64,000 nucleotides of DNA from Nonomuraea sp. SBT364 (GTDB taxonomy: Bacteria; Actinomycetota; Actinomycetes; Streptosporangiales; Streptosporangiaceae): assembly GCF_001083785.1 (NCBI RefSeq), contig NZ_LAVL01000017.1:32058-96057 (forward strand). Reading direction: 5' to 3'. The notes under the pieces are model-generated. The model saw nothing but the letters and a program-made list of their open reading frames with translations. It was not told the DNA's origin and made no database searches. The number at the start of each line of letters is the position of its first letter. Positions within the stretch are counted from its first letter, which is position 1. Positions 17,237-25,823 of the stretch are shown piece by piece. The position numbers were made by a program, and so were the translations under genes.

Positions 17237-17957
17237 CCTGCGTTCGCTCCAGGAAATGCGCGCCGACGCGCCCGAGCCCGGCACCGAGCGCCTGGCCCGG
17301 ATGCGGGCCACGGTCATGGAGGGCGCCACCGCCCAGCCGTACGAGCCGCTGACGGCCGGTGCCGACGGCTCGGCACGCGCCAGCCTGGCGCGGCGCACGC
17401 CCCGCCGCCGCCTGCGCCGGGTGGGCGCCGCGCTGGCGGGGGCCGCGGCGGCCGCCGTCGCCGCGGTCACCCTGTACGGGACCACGGCGGCTCCGGCGTT
17501 CGCCGTGGACAAGCGGGCGGACGGGACCGTCGAGGTGTGGATCAAGGAGTTCCGCGATCCCGGCGACCTGGAGGCCGAGCTCGCGGCCGCCGGAGTCAAG
17601 GCGGTCGTGGACTACCTGCCCGCGGGACAGACCTGCAAGGAGCCCCGGGGCACGCACCCCGCACCGGGCGGGCGCACCGAGACGAAGATCGGCAGGAGCC
17701 GGGACGGGATCTCCTTCTCGATCACCGGAGGCCAGGTCAAGGACGGGCAGACGCTCGTTCTCACGGCCGGTGTCGACCGGAGCGATCCCGGCAAGCCGCC
17801 CACCTCGCTGTCGCTCGGCGTCGTGGCGGGCGAGGTCGCGCCCTGCGAGCCCGTCAGCCTGCCGAAGCCCACCGGGCCGGCCCTTTCGGGTGAGCGGGGT
17901 GTGCGCACCGGGACCGGCGAAGGCGACGGGCCTGCCCTGAACAGGGTGACGGAGTAA
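17229..17957 (+). CDS. CU044_5270-like membrane protein, probable sigma partner
   Basis: 242 residues. The N-terminus MDDLRSLQEMRADAPEPGTE matches the start of the CU044_5270 group found next to sigma factors in Streptosporangiaceae. A single transmembrane segment (about residues 60-85, VGAALAGAAAAAVAAVTLYG) is preceded by a basic RRTPRRRLRRV. The extracellular portion has two cysteines (GQTCKEP and VAPCEP) that may form a disulfide. Overlap with the sigma gene suggests that it senses or restrains the sigma factor. No zinc-binding anti-sigma (ZAS) motif is seen, so an anti-sigma role is inferred from position only. A strong hairpin at 17982-18010 ends the unit. Confidence 0.7.
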   Translation: MDDLRSLQEMRADAPEPGTERLARMRATVMEGATAQPYEPLTAGADGSARASLARRTPRRRLRRVGAALAGAAAAAVAAVTLYGTTAAPAFAVDKRADGTVEVWIKEFRDPGDLEAELAAAGVKAVVDYLPAGQTCKEPRGTHPAPGGRTETKIGRSRDGISFSITGGQVKDGQTLVLTAGVDRSDPGKPPTSLSLGVVAGEVAPCEPVSLPKPTGPALSGERGVRTGTGEGDGPALNRVTE

Positions 17958-17981
17958 CACCCTCGCTCCGGCGCCCTGACG

Positions 17982-18010
17982 GCCGGCGGCCCCCGCGCGG
18001 GGCCGCCGGC
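17982..18010 (+). terminator. Intrinsic terminator after the sigma-factor unit
   Basis: GCCGGCGGCCCC pairs perfectly with GGGGCCGCCGGC around a 5-base loop, 24 bp past the stop at 17957. Confidence 0.7.
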
Positions 18011-18015
18011 TCCCG

Positions 18016-18375
18016 TTGGGCTGCGCCGCATGTCTCCTGTCGACGGACCCGTGGGAGCCGATGCCGGTGGCCGGGGTCGCCCGGCTGTTCGCGGACCTGT
18101 CCGCGCCGTGGTGCATCGGCGGCGGCCACGCCGTCGAGCTCGCCGCCGGACGGGCCTTCCGCGAGCACGGGGACGTGGACGTCGGCGTGCTGCTGCGCCC
18201 CCGGCCCGTGAGGGAGACCCTGCCCGGCAGGGTGCACGACATCTGGGTCCGCGAGACGTCCGGCGGGCCGTGGCGGCCCCTGCTGGCCGGTGAGCAGCGG
18301 GCATGGCTCGCCGCGGCGCTCGTGGCGGAGCCGGGGAGTCATCCCTGGCTGGAGCAACTGGTAGAACCCCCGTGA
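18016..18375 (+). pseudogene. Internally deleted nucleotidyltransferase (aminoglycoside adenylyltransferase-like)
   Basis: The 119-residue frame begins with family features: APWCIGGGHAVELAAGRAF then REHGDVDVGVLLR, the nucleotide- and metal-binding G-G and D-x-D region of the AadB/ANT(2'')-like group. Directly after that it jumps to VHDIWVRETSGGPWR and then to LLAGEQRAWLAAAL, which in intact members are separated by much longer stretches and followed by further segments. Two or more internal blocks thus seem to be missing without loss of frame. Full proteins are near 170-190 residues. It may start at ATG 18061. It is probably inactive. No terminal repeats are visible, so the cause is unknown. 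Confidence 0.5.
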
Positions 18376-18397
18376 TCGGCACGTGGGTGGCCGGTTG

Positions 18398-18853
18398 TCA
18401 GCGCGGCTCGTAGCCGGCCGTCCCGAAGGGCCAGTGCGTGGACAGCCAGGCCGTCACGGCTTCGTACAGGGGCGCGTCCAGTTCGGCCCGGTCGGCCCGG
18501 ACCCAGGAGGACACGTGGGCGTCGTGGTCGCCGTCACCGGGATAGATGTAGACGCATCCGATCACGTCGTCGCCGGCCGCATCGAGGACGGTGTAGGTGA
18601 ATCCGCGGCGCAGGGCGAAGTCGTTCGCGTGGCGCTCCAGGTCGGCCAGGTTCGCCTCCAAGGTCATGCCGCCCACGGGAGGCCAGTTCCCGTCCGGGTA
18701 ACCCGGGGTCGCGCGGATGTGCTCGATGCTGCTGGTCCAGGCGGCGTGGTCGGCGGCGTTGTGCCGGGGGCCCAGGGGTTCGAGGCGGAACCGCGAGGTG
18801 GCCAGGTGGGCCGGGACGGCGAAGTCCTCGGGGACGAATGCACGGTTGTCCAT
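18398..18853 (-). CDS. GNAT family N-acetyltransferase
   Basis: 151 residues. The middle contains AHLATSRFRLEPLGPRH, and the later FTYTVLDAAGDDVIGCVYIY is the beta4 strand region of the GNAT fold. The acetyl-CoA loop (Q/RxxGxG/A) is weakly conserved, so catalysis is uncertain, and the closest relatives are small actinobacterial acetyltransferases with no assigned substrate. The predicted ATG at 18853 lies inside an 11-bp hairpin stem (18850-18878) and has no ribosome site. Either translation is leaderless or suppressed, or the real start is internal. It lies just downstream of pncA on the same strand. Confidence 0.7.
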   Translation of the reverse strand: MDNRAFVPEDFAVPAHLATSRFRLEPLGPRHNAADHAAWTSSIEHIRATPGYPDGNWPPVGGMTLEANLADLERHANDFALRRGFTYTVLDAAGDDVIGCVYIYPGDGDHDAHVSSWVRADRAELDAPLYEAVTAWLSTHWPFGTAGYEPR

Positions 18854-18878
18854 GGGACCCAGGCTAGGGGTCCCATGG
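18850..18878 (-). terminator. Hairpin after pncA, covering the GNAT start codon
   Basis: CCATGGGACCC pairs perfectly with GGGTCCCATGG around AGGCTAG. It lies 8 bp past the pncA stop (minus strand), the right place for a terminator, and the ATG of the GNAT gene sits in the distal arm. Confidence 0.6.
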
Positions 18879-18885
18879 GCGCCGG

Positions 18886-19455
18886 CTAACGGACGATCGG
18901 GGCGCCCTTGAGGGTCGCGCCGGCGGAGTCGAGCTCCGCGAGTGCGGCCTGGGTGGTGCCCCGGGCCACGCCCGCCGTCAGGTCCAGCAGGACGCGGACC
19001 GCGAGGCCGTGCTTGACGGCGTCGAGGGCCGTGGCGCGGACGCAGTGGTCGGTGGCGATGCCGACCACGTCGACGTCGTGCACGCCGTGCTCGCGCAGCC
19101 AGTCGGCGAGCGTGACGCCGTCGCCGGAGGTGCCTTCGAAGCCGCTGTAGGCCGCCGCGTGGGCGCCCTTGCTGAAGACCTCCTCCACGCCCGCGACGTC
19201 GAAGGCCGGGTGGAAGTCGGCGCCGGGAGTGCCGGCGACGCAGTGCGCGGGCCAGGAGTCGACGAAGTCAGGGGCGGCGGAGAAGTGCGCGCCGGGGTCG
19301 ACGTGGTAGTCGCGGGTGGCCACGACGTGGTCGTAGCCGTGCTCGGCCACGTGCCTGGTGATCGCGGCGGCGACCTCCGAGCCGCCCGCCACGGGCAGGC
19401 TGCCTCCCTCGCAGAAGTCGTTCTGCACGTCCACGATGATGAGCGCGGTTCCCAT
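18886..19455 (-). CDS. pncA: Nicotinamidase
   Basis: 189 residues from ATG 19455 (a GTG at 19464 is the other option). The isochorismatase-fold catalytic triad is visible: Asp in IIVDVQNDFCEGGSL, Lys in VFSKGAHAAA, and Cys in IATDHCVRATALD. The metal-site stretch DYHVDPGAHFS is also present. It converts nicotinamide to nicotinate, the first step of the Preiss-Handler NAD salvage route. It follows the nicotinate phosphoribosyltransferase gene by 15 bp on the same strand, so the two steps are made together. In mycobacteria this enzyme activates pyrazinamide. A hairpin terminator follows at 18850-18878. Confidence 0.9.
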   Translation of the reverse strand: MGTALIIVDVQNDFCEGGSLPVAGGSEVAAAITRHVAEHGYDHVVATRDYHVDPGAHFSAAPDFVDSWPAHCVAGTPGADFHPAFDVAGVEEVFSKGAHAAAYSGFEGTSGDGVTLADWLREHGVHDVDVVGIATDHCVRATALDAVKHGLAVRVLLDLTAGVARGTTQAALAELDSAGATLKGAPIVR

Positions 19456-19470
19456 ACTGAGCACGATACG

Positions 19471-20748
19471 TCAGGCGAATTCCGTGGGGATGGCCGCGTA
19501 CCCCCTGCCCAGGTGGAGCGCGTCCTGAGGCAGGTGGGTGATGGCGTCGGCGTGCCTGGCGCGGGCGTCGGCCAGCGGTTCGCGGCCGACGACCTCGCCC
19601 TCGCGCGCCAGCTCGTGCAGCAGCGGGACGCCGTCCTTCGGCACCAGGCCGGAGGTGGTGACGAGCTCGGTCTCGTAGTGGCCGGACTCGTTCAGCAGCC
19701 GGTAGGCCTCCTTGCGGCCGCCACGCGAGGGCTTGCCGACCGAGCGCTTGGCCACCGGCTCCAGCTTGCCGTTGGCCGTCTCGCGGGCCACGAGCTTGTA
19801 GACCAGGGCGGCGGTGGGCACCCCCGAGCCGGTCACCAGGGAGGTGCCGACGCCGTAGCCGTCGACGGGGGCGGCGGCCAGCGCGGCGATGGCGTACTCG
19901 TCCAGGTCGGAGGTGACCAGGATGCGCGTCTCGAAGGCGCCCAGCGCGTCGAGCTGCTCGCGTACCTCCTGCGCGGCGGCGGCCAGGTCGCCGGAGTCGA
20001 TGCGGACCGCGCCCAGCTTCGAGCCGGCCAGCTCGACGGCCGTGCGCACCGCCCGGGCCACGTCGTAGGTGTCGACCAGCAGCGTGGTCTCGGGCCCGAG
20101 CGAGGCGATCTGGGTCTCGAACGCCTGCCGTTCGGAGTCGTGCAGCAGCGTGAACGCGTGCGCGGCCGTGCCCGCCGTCGGGACCCCGTACAGGTGCCCG
20201 GCCATGAGGTTGGAGGTGGAGGCGAAACCGGCGAGGTAGGCGGCGCGGGCGGCGGCGACGGCGGCGCTCTCGTGGGTGCGGCGCGAGCCCATCTCGATGA
20301 GCGGCCGTTTGCCGGCGGCGACGGTCATGCGGGACGCGGCGGAGGCGATGGCGCAGTCGTGGTTCAGGATGGACAGCGTCACCGTCTCGAGGAGCACGGC
20401 CTCGGCGAACGTGCCCTGGACGACCATGATGGGCGAGGCGGGGAAGTACAGGTCGCCCTCGCGGTAGCCGTAGACGTCGCCGGAGAAGCGGTAGTCGGCG
20501 AGGAAGTCGAGCGTCATCTCGTCGACCACCTGGTTCTCGCGCAGGAAGGTGAGCTCCTCCTCACCGAAGCGGAAGTTCTCAAGGGCGTCGAGGACACGTC
20601 CCGTGCCGGCCACAACCCCGTAGCGCCGCCCGCCCGGCAGATGCCGGGCGAACACCTCGAAAACCGCCCGCCGATGCGCGGCCCCGCTCCGCAAGGCCGC
20701 CTGCAGCATTGTCAGCTCATAGTGATCGGTCAGCAACGCGGTGCTCAT
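19471..20748 (-). CDS. pncB: Nicotinate phosphoribosyltransferase
   Basis: 425 residues from ATG 20748, chosen because GAGG lies six bases upstream; longer in-frame starts reach 20895 without conserved residues. Features: LLTDHYELTMLQAAL at the N-terminus, MGSRRTHE with the catalytic region, VRIDSGDL and VTSDLDEY for phosphoribose binding. It joins nicotinate and PRPP to form nicotinate mononucleotide. It is paired with pncA immediately downstream. The clpS gene diverges from it at 20795, with only 46 bp between the starts. The same pncB-clpS divergent pair is found in M. tuberculosis (Rv1330c-Rv1331). Confidence 0.92.
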   Translation of the reverse strand: MSTALLTDHYELTMLQAALRSGAAHRRAVFEVFARHLPGGRRYGVVAGTGRVLDALENFRFGEEELTFLRENQVVDEMTLDFLADYRFSGDVYGYREGDLYFPASPIMVVQGTFAEAVLLETVTLSILNHDCAIASAASRMTVAAGKRPLIEMGSRRTHESAAVAAARAAYLAGFASTSNLMAGHLYGVPTAGTAAHAFTLLHDSERQAFETQIASLGPETTLLVDTYDVARAVRTAVELAGSKLGAVRIDSGDLAAAAQEVREQLDALGAFETRILVTSDLDEYAIAALAAAPVDGYGVGTSLVTGSGVPTAALVYKLVARETANGKLEPVAKRSVGKPSRGGRKEAYRLLNESGHYETELVTTSGLVPKDGVPLLHELAREGEVVGREPLADARARHADAITHLPQDALHLGRGYAAIPTEFA

Positions 20749-20794
20749 GGTCATCCTCACGAGTCGAAGACTACGGCTCAGATAGGGCAGACTC

Positions 20795-21094
20795 ATGGAT
20801 GTGGGTAGCACCTCTCCAATCACCGTCGAGCGTCCGGCAACGGACGTCCGGCCCGATCTGCCATGGGTGACGATCGTCTGGAACGACCCCGTCAATCTGA
20901 TGTCCTACGTGACGTACGTCTTCCAGACCGTCTTCGGTTACCCCAAGGCCAAGGCCGAGAAGCTGATGATGGACGTCCACCACAAGGGCAAGGCCGTGGT
21001 GTCCAGCGGCACCCGCGAGGAGATGGAACGCGACGTGCAGATCCTGCACTCCTATGGCCTGTGGGCCACCGTCCAGCCGGACTCGGTCAAGTGA
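20795..21094 (+). CDS. clpS: ATP-dependent Clp protease adaptor ClpS
   Basis: 99 residues. The ClpS core is clear: [20 protein letters not shown], then [20 protein letters not shown], with the NDP motif and the HHKGKA stretch used to bind N-degrons and ClpC. It delivers proteins with destabilising N-terminal residues to the ClpC(P) machine. Its TGA overlaps the GTG of the DUF2017 gene (GTGA), so the two are translationally coupled. The position next to divergent pncB and before DUF2017 and mec is conserved in actinobacteria. Confidence 0.93.
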   Translation: MDVGSTSPITVERPATDVRPDLPWVTIVWNDPVNLMSYVTYVFQTVFGYPKAKAEKLMMDVHHKGKAVVSSGTREEMERDVQILHSYGLWATVQPDSVK

Positions 21095-21615
21095 GCTCCG
21101 GGTTCTCCGCCGGCAAGGGCGGCGGCGTGGTCACCACGTTCGAGGCGGGCGAGGTCTCGCTGCTGCGCTCGCTGGTCTCCATGGTGCTGGGGATCGTGGC
21201 GCCGGGCGAGACGAGCGACGACCCGCTGGAGCGGGCGCTGGGCATCGGCGGGGGAGTGGCGCCGTCGGATCCGGTGCTCGCCCGGCTGTTCCCGGCGGCG
21301 TACGAGGACGCGCAGGAGGCCTCGGAGTTCCGCCGCTACACCGAGGCGACGCTGCGCGACGGCAAGCGGGCCGACGCGCGGACGCTGCTGGAGACCGCCG
21401 AGCCCGGCCGTGGCGAGCTCACCTCCGAGCAGGCGCAGGCGTGGCTGCGGGCGCTCAACGACGTGCGGCTGACGCTCGGCACCAAGCTCGGCGTGACCGA
21501 GGAGATCCACGAGGAGATCGAGAAGATGCCGGAGGACGATCCCCGCTACCCGGCCTTCGTCACCTACGACTGGCTGACCTACCTCCAGGACAGCCTCGTG
21601 CGCGCGCTCTGGTAA
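21091..21615 (+). CDS. DUF2017 domain-containing protein
   Basis: 174 residues from GTG 21091, which overlaps the clpS stop. Features typical of the family: [20 protein letters not shown] near the start and, late, [20 protein letters not shown] and [16 protein letters not shown]. It is a soluble, helical protein of unknown role, always near clpS in actinobacteria (Rv1332 equivalent). A link to ClpS-dependent proteolysis is a guess from this position. The mec gene begins 11 bp later. Confidence 0.85.
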   Translation: MSSGFSAGKGGGVVTTFEAGEVSLLRSLVSMVLGIVAPGETSDDPLERALGIGGGVAPSDPVLARLFPAAYEDAQEASEFRRYTEATLRDGKRADARTLLETAEPGRGELTSEQAQAWLRALNDVRLTLGTKLGVTEEIHEEIEKMPEDDPRYPAFVTYDWLTYLQDSLVRALW

Positions 21616-21625
21616 CTTCCGCAGC

Positions 21626-22027
21626 ATGCTGACGATCTCGCAGGAACTGGTTGACAAGATCGTTGCCCACGCCAGGGCCGACCACCCGGACGAGGCGTGC
21701 GGCGTGATCGCGGGGCGCGACGACGTGCCGGAGCGGTTCATCCCGATGGCGAACGCCGAGCGTTCGCCCACCTTCTACCGCTTCGACTCGATGGAGCAGT
21801 TCCACGTGTGGCGGGAGATGGACGACCGCGACGAGGTGCCGGTCGTCATCTACCACTCGCACACCGCGACCGAGGCCTACCCGTCACGCACCGACGTCTC
21901 CTACGCCTCCGAGCCGGACGCCCACTACGTCCTGGTCTCCACCCGGGACGCGAACGAGGTGGAGTTCCGCTCGTACCGGATCCTCGACGGAGAGATTTCC
22001 GAGGAAGAGGTAAGGTTCATCCCATGA
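21626..22027 (+). CDS. mec: JAMM/MPN+ CysO-cysteine peptidase
   Basis: 133 residues. The JAMM zinc site is complete: E23, then H77-x-H79-x7-S87-x2-D90 in YHSHTATEAYPSRTD. The M67 family member Mec (Rv1334) cleaves cysteine off the CysO-cysteine adduct, releasing free cysteine. Gene order mec, cysO, cysM here matches that pathway. Its stop overlaps the ATG of a 23-codon ORF (ATGA, 22024). In this window the intervening hydrolase found in mycobacteria (Rv1333) is absent. Confidence 0.9.
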   Translation: MLTISQELVDKIVAHARADHPDEACGVIAGRDDVPERFIPMANAERSPTFYRFDSMEQFHVWREMDDRDEVPVVIYHSHTATEAYPSRTDVSYASEPDAHYVLVSTRDANEVEFRSYRILDGEISEEEVRFIP

Positions 22028-22095
22028 TGGTCAGGCCGGTGCAGAGTTTCCTCTTCGCGCACACCCCTGCCGTTGTCGTCTACGACTGTCGCTGA
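22024..22095 (+). CDS. 23-codon leader-like ORF between mec and cysO
   Basis: Starts at ATG 22024, overlapping the mec stop, and ends TAC GAC TGT CGC TGA, so a Cys codon lies two codons before the stop. The middle reads FLFAHTPAVVV, a hydrophobic, low-complexity peptide with no domain. Its size, position 71 bp upstream of cysO and terminal Cys-Arg-stop suggest a cysteine-responsive leader peptide like those described upstream of sulfur genes in actinobacteria. That role is inferred; no alternative RNA structures were computed. It is far too short for standard gene finders to keep. Confidence 0.5.
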   Translation: MMVRPVQSFLFAHTPAVVVYDCR

Positions 22096-22166
22096 GCCGG
22101 AATTCGCCAGCCAGCCTTCGGCGTTGCCGCCGATGGGACGACCCTGATCCGAGGAGACTGACAGCG

Positions 22167-23388
<1,222 letters not shown>

Positions 23389-23396
23389 GACGGCGA

Positions 23397-23426
23397 AGAG
23401 GGGCGGCCCGGCCGGGCCGCCCCTCT
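23397..23426. terminator. Bidirectional intrinsic terminator between cysM and the DUF3352 gene
   Basis: A 30-bp perfect palindrome (15-bp arms, core GGCCCGG-CCGGGCC), located between two convergent genes. It serves both strands. Among the strongest hairpins in the window. Confidence 0.85.
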
Positions 23427-23436
23427 CGTCATGCCG

Positions 23437-25302
23437 TCAGTTGAACAGGACCCGCAGCGAGAACGACACGTCCGTGTCGGTCTGGTGGCCGCTGAGTCCC
23501 ACGGCGCGCAGCATCTGCAGGTTGGCCTTCTCCTCGCCCTGAAGGTTGTTCAGGTAGAGGCTCTCGACCTTGTCCAGGTCGACGAACAGGCCGTACGTGG
23601 CCGAGTCCGCCTCCGGGACGGCGGTCTGGAAGGTCTCGTTGTCGCCCAGCGCGCCGTCCTCGGCGAGCTTCTTGGCGTAGGCGTCGTCGGTCGCGACCGT
23701 GAAGACGCCGTCGCCGGCGACCTTGGCGACCTGCGCCTGCTGACCCTGCGCGGCGAGCGCCTTCTGGACCTTGTCCACGATGGCCTGCGCCGCGGCGGCG
23801 TCGGTGGCGATCCGGACCCCGGCCTTGAACTGCTGCGACTCCAGGCCCTCGCTGTCCAGGGCGATGGTGAGGTTCTGGCCCAGCACGGTCGCCAGGTCGC
23901 CGGGCAGGTTGAGCCCGAGCTGCGTCTTGGCCTGCTGGACGAACTGCTGGAACTGGGCGCCGCTCGACGTCTTCGCGGCCGACTTCTCGATCTCGCTCCA
24001 CTTGTTCGTGATGAGCTTGTCGAGGCCGGACATCGAGAAGGCGCCCACGGTGCTGTCGGGCAGCGCGGCCAGGGAGGTGCCCGGCAGGTCCTCGCCGTTG
24101 GTGAGGTTCTGGCCGCCGCGCACCGCGCCGGCCAGCTCGACGTAGGAGCCGTCGAACCGCAGCGCGCCCGCGAACCGGGCGGTCTTGATCTGCTCCATCA
24201 GCACGGCCTGGTCCGGCGTGAGCGTGTCCTTCGAGAGCTCGGCCAGCTTGCCCAGGTGGCCCCAGAACGACAGGACACCCTGCTCGCCGATGGCGTCGAG
24301 GTCGCTGCCGAAGTCGGGGTTGTCGGCGAGGCTGCCTTCCTCCGCGCCGTACTTGTCGGCGAGCTTCTGGTTGGCCGTGAGCAGCGCGTACTCGCCGCGG
24401 AAGGCGATGCCGTACTCGGACTTGCCCATCATCTTGGCGATGCCGGCCTTGGCGGCCTCCTCGTCCTTGACCTGGACGGCCACGGCGAAGTCGGGCTCCT
24501 CGCCGCCGGAGGGCAGGATGCCGACGCCGGCGCGGCTGCCGAGCCACGGGTCGACGTCCTTGGCCCAGTCGACGTCCTTCAGGCCCTCGGGGCTGTCCAT
24601 CTTCAGCGCGTCGAACAGCGCCTTGCGCGGGTCCTCGCCCTGGAAGGCGTCCTTGGTGACGGTGAACTTCCTGGCGATCTCGAACAGCGCCAGTTTCTGG
24701 TTCGCCGCCGGGTCCATGTCGATGCGGACGTAGGCGATCGAGGCGGCCGGCAGCACGTCGGCCGGCTGCGTCCCGCCGCCGCCGATCGCGCCCACGGCCC
24801 ACACGGCGCCGCCGCCGAGCAGGATCACGGCCAGCGCGGCCGCGATGGCGATGAACAGGTTCTTGCGGCCCTTCGCGGGCGGCTCTCCGGCGCCGTGGCC
24901 GAGCATCTCCGGGCCCTGGCCCTGCCAGCCGCCGCCGCCCTGACCGGGCTGCTCCTGCCGGCCGTACGGGGCGCCGTAGCCGGGCTGCTGGCCGTACGGC
25001 GGCTGCTGTTGCCCGTAGCCCTGCTGCTGGCCGTAACCGGGCTGCTGGCCATAGCCCTGCTGCTGCTGGCCGTAGGGCTGCTGCTGCCCGTAGGCGGGCT
25101 GCTGGCCGTAAGTCCCCTGCTGGCCGTAGCCCTGCTGGGCGTACGGGTCCTGCGGCTGGCCGTACTGCGGCTGTTGCTGGTAGGGCTGCTGCGGCGGATA
25201 CGGCTGGCCGTGCCCCTGGGGGGCCTCGGGCGGCTGCTCGTTCCATCGGTACGCCGTGGTCCGGTCAGGATCCTGGCCAGGTGGGGGATTATTCGCAGAC
25301 AT
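23437..25302 (-). CDS. DUF3352 domain membrane protein with Gln/Gly/Tyr repeats
   Basis: 621 residues from ATG 25302 (a GTG at 25305 is also possible). Residues 1-115 are built of QQ-PYG/QGYGQ repeats, predicted disordered and cytoplasmic. A single transmembrane helix (about 150-172, NLFIAIAAALAVILLGGGAV) follows a basic KGRK. The remaining about 440 residues form an extracellular DUF3352 domain (ADVLPAASIAYVRIDMD onward). Function unknown; related actinobacterial proteins are cell-surface proteins. No LPxTG. The repeats show as a tandem Gln-Tyr-Gly pattern in DNA near 24950-25230, so length variation between strains is likely. It ends at the cysM terminator. Confidence 0.78.
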   Translation of the reverse strand: MSANNPPPGQDPDRTTAYRWNEQPPEAPQGHGQPYPPQQPYQQQPQYGQPQDPYAQQGYGQQGTYGQQPAYGQQQPYGQQQQGYGQQPGYGQQQGYGQQQPPYGQQPGYGAPYGRQEQPGQGGGGWQGQGPEMLGHGAGEPPAKGRKNLFIAIAAALAVILLGGGAVWAVGAIGGGGTQPADVLPAASIAYVRIDMDPAANQKLALFEIARKFTVTKDAFQGEDPRKALFDALKMDSPEGLKDVDWAKDVDPWLGSRAGVGILPSGGEEPDFAVAVQVKDEEAAKAGIAKMMGKSEYGIAFRGEYALLTANQKLADKYGAEEGSLADNPDFGSDLDAIGEQGVLSFWGHLGKLAELSKDTLTPDQAVLMEQIKTARFAGALRFDGSYVELAGAVRGGQNLTNGEDLPGTSLAALPDSTVGAFSMSGLDKLITNKWSEIEKSAAKTSSGAQFQQFVQQAKTQLGLNLPGDLATVLGQNLTIALDSEGLESQQFKAGVRIATDAAAAQAIVDKVQKALAAQGQQAQVAKVAGDGVFTVATDDAYAKKLAEDGALGDNETFQTAVPEADSATYGLFVDLDKVESLYLNNLQGEEKANLQMLRAVGLSGHQTDTDVSFSLRVLFN

Positions 25303-25387
25303 CACTCAACTCACAGTGTGGACTTATGACCACGTAGAAGTTAGCTGATGTTGCTAGACGGCCGCTTGCAATGTGCTGAAGTGGGGG

Positions 25388-25714
25388 TTATGCCCTGTTC
25401 AGCTGCTGGCGGAGCGCACTGATGTGGACCTCGCCGTCGCCGTAGTCTTGAACGTTGGCCCAGGGGACGAACGTGCAACCGGCGTAGACGACGCGGCCCA
25501 GGGTGCGCGACAGCCAGGACTGCCGGCCGTGCCGGTCGCGCGTGAGGCGGAGCAGCACCGGCCCCCGGCGGGCCGAGACCATGAGCCCGTAGACGGTGCT
25601 CGCCTGCTGCAACTCTCCCCGGTTGCGCACCACGCGGATGTCCACGACGTGACCGACCCACACCCCATTGGCGTCCCAGACGGACTGACCGATGAGTTCG
25701 GTGACATTTGCCAT
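25388..25714 (-). CDS. PRC-barrel domain protein
   Basis: 108 residues. MANVTELIGQSVWDANGVWV matches the PRC-barrel beta strand pattern (G-x-x-V-x-D-x-x-G-x-x-V-G), continuing GHVVDIRVVRNRGE. PRC barrels bind proteins, RNA or metabolites, for example in ribosome maturation or photosynthetic complexes; this stand-alone actinobacterial form has no assigned role. It precedes the DUF3352 gene on the same strand by 85 bp and diverges from the thioesterase gene at 25824. Confidence 0.75.
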   Translation of the reverse strand: MANVTELIGQSVWDANGVWVGHVVDIRVVRNRGELQQASTVYGLMVSARRGPVLLRLTRDRHGRQSWLSRTLGRVVYAGCTFVPWANVQDYGDGEVHISALRQQLNRA

Positions 25715-25787
25715 GATCGAACTTTCTCAGCCGTGTCACGTTTTCGCAGGTAGGCGCGCGGATGGACGGATGCCGTAGAGTATGGCC

Positions 25788-25806
25788 TACTAGAATATAG
25801 TTCCAT
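25788..25806. promoter_or_regulatory. GAA-N5-TTC-like site upstream of the thioesterase
   Basis: TAGAATATAGTTCC lies about 25 bp before ATG 25824 in an AT-rich island and resembles the TnGAA...TTCnA type of site bound by lipid-metabolism TetR regulators. It may instead be part of the promoter (-10 TAGAAT or TATAGT). Weak evidence. Confidence 0.25.
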
Positions 25807-25823
25807 TTTGAGGGCAGGGGCTG

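Noticed and set aside
24950..25230. Regularly spaced repeats that could look like a CRISPR array
   Set aside because: They encode QQ-PYG/QGYGQ repeats within the DUF3352 protein; there are no equal-length unique spacers and no cas gene.
23431..25329. Plus-strand frame of over 600 codons opposite the DUF3352 gene
   Set aside because: It is a Leu/Val/Gly-rich antisense translation, and the minus strand carries the TM helix and domain signals.
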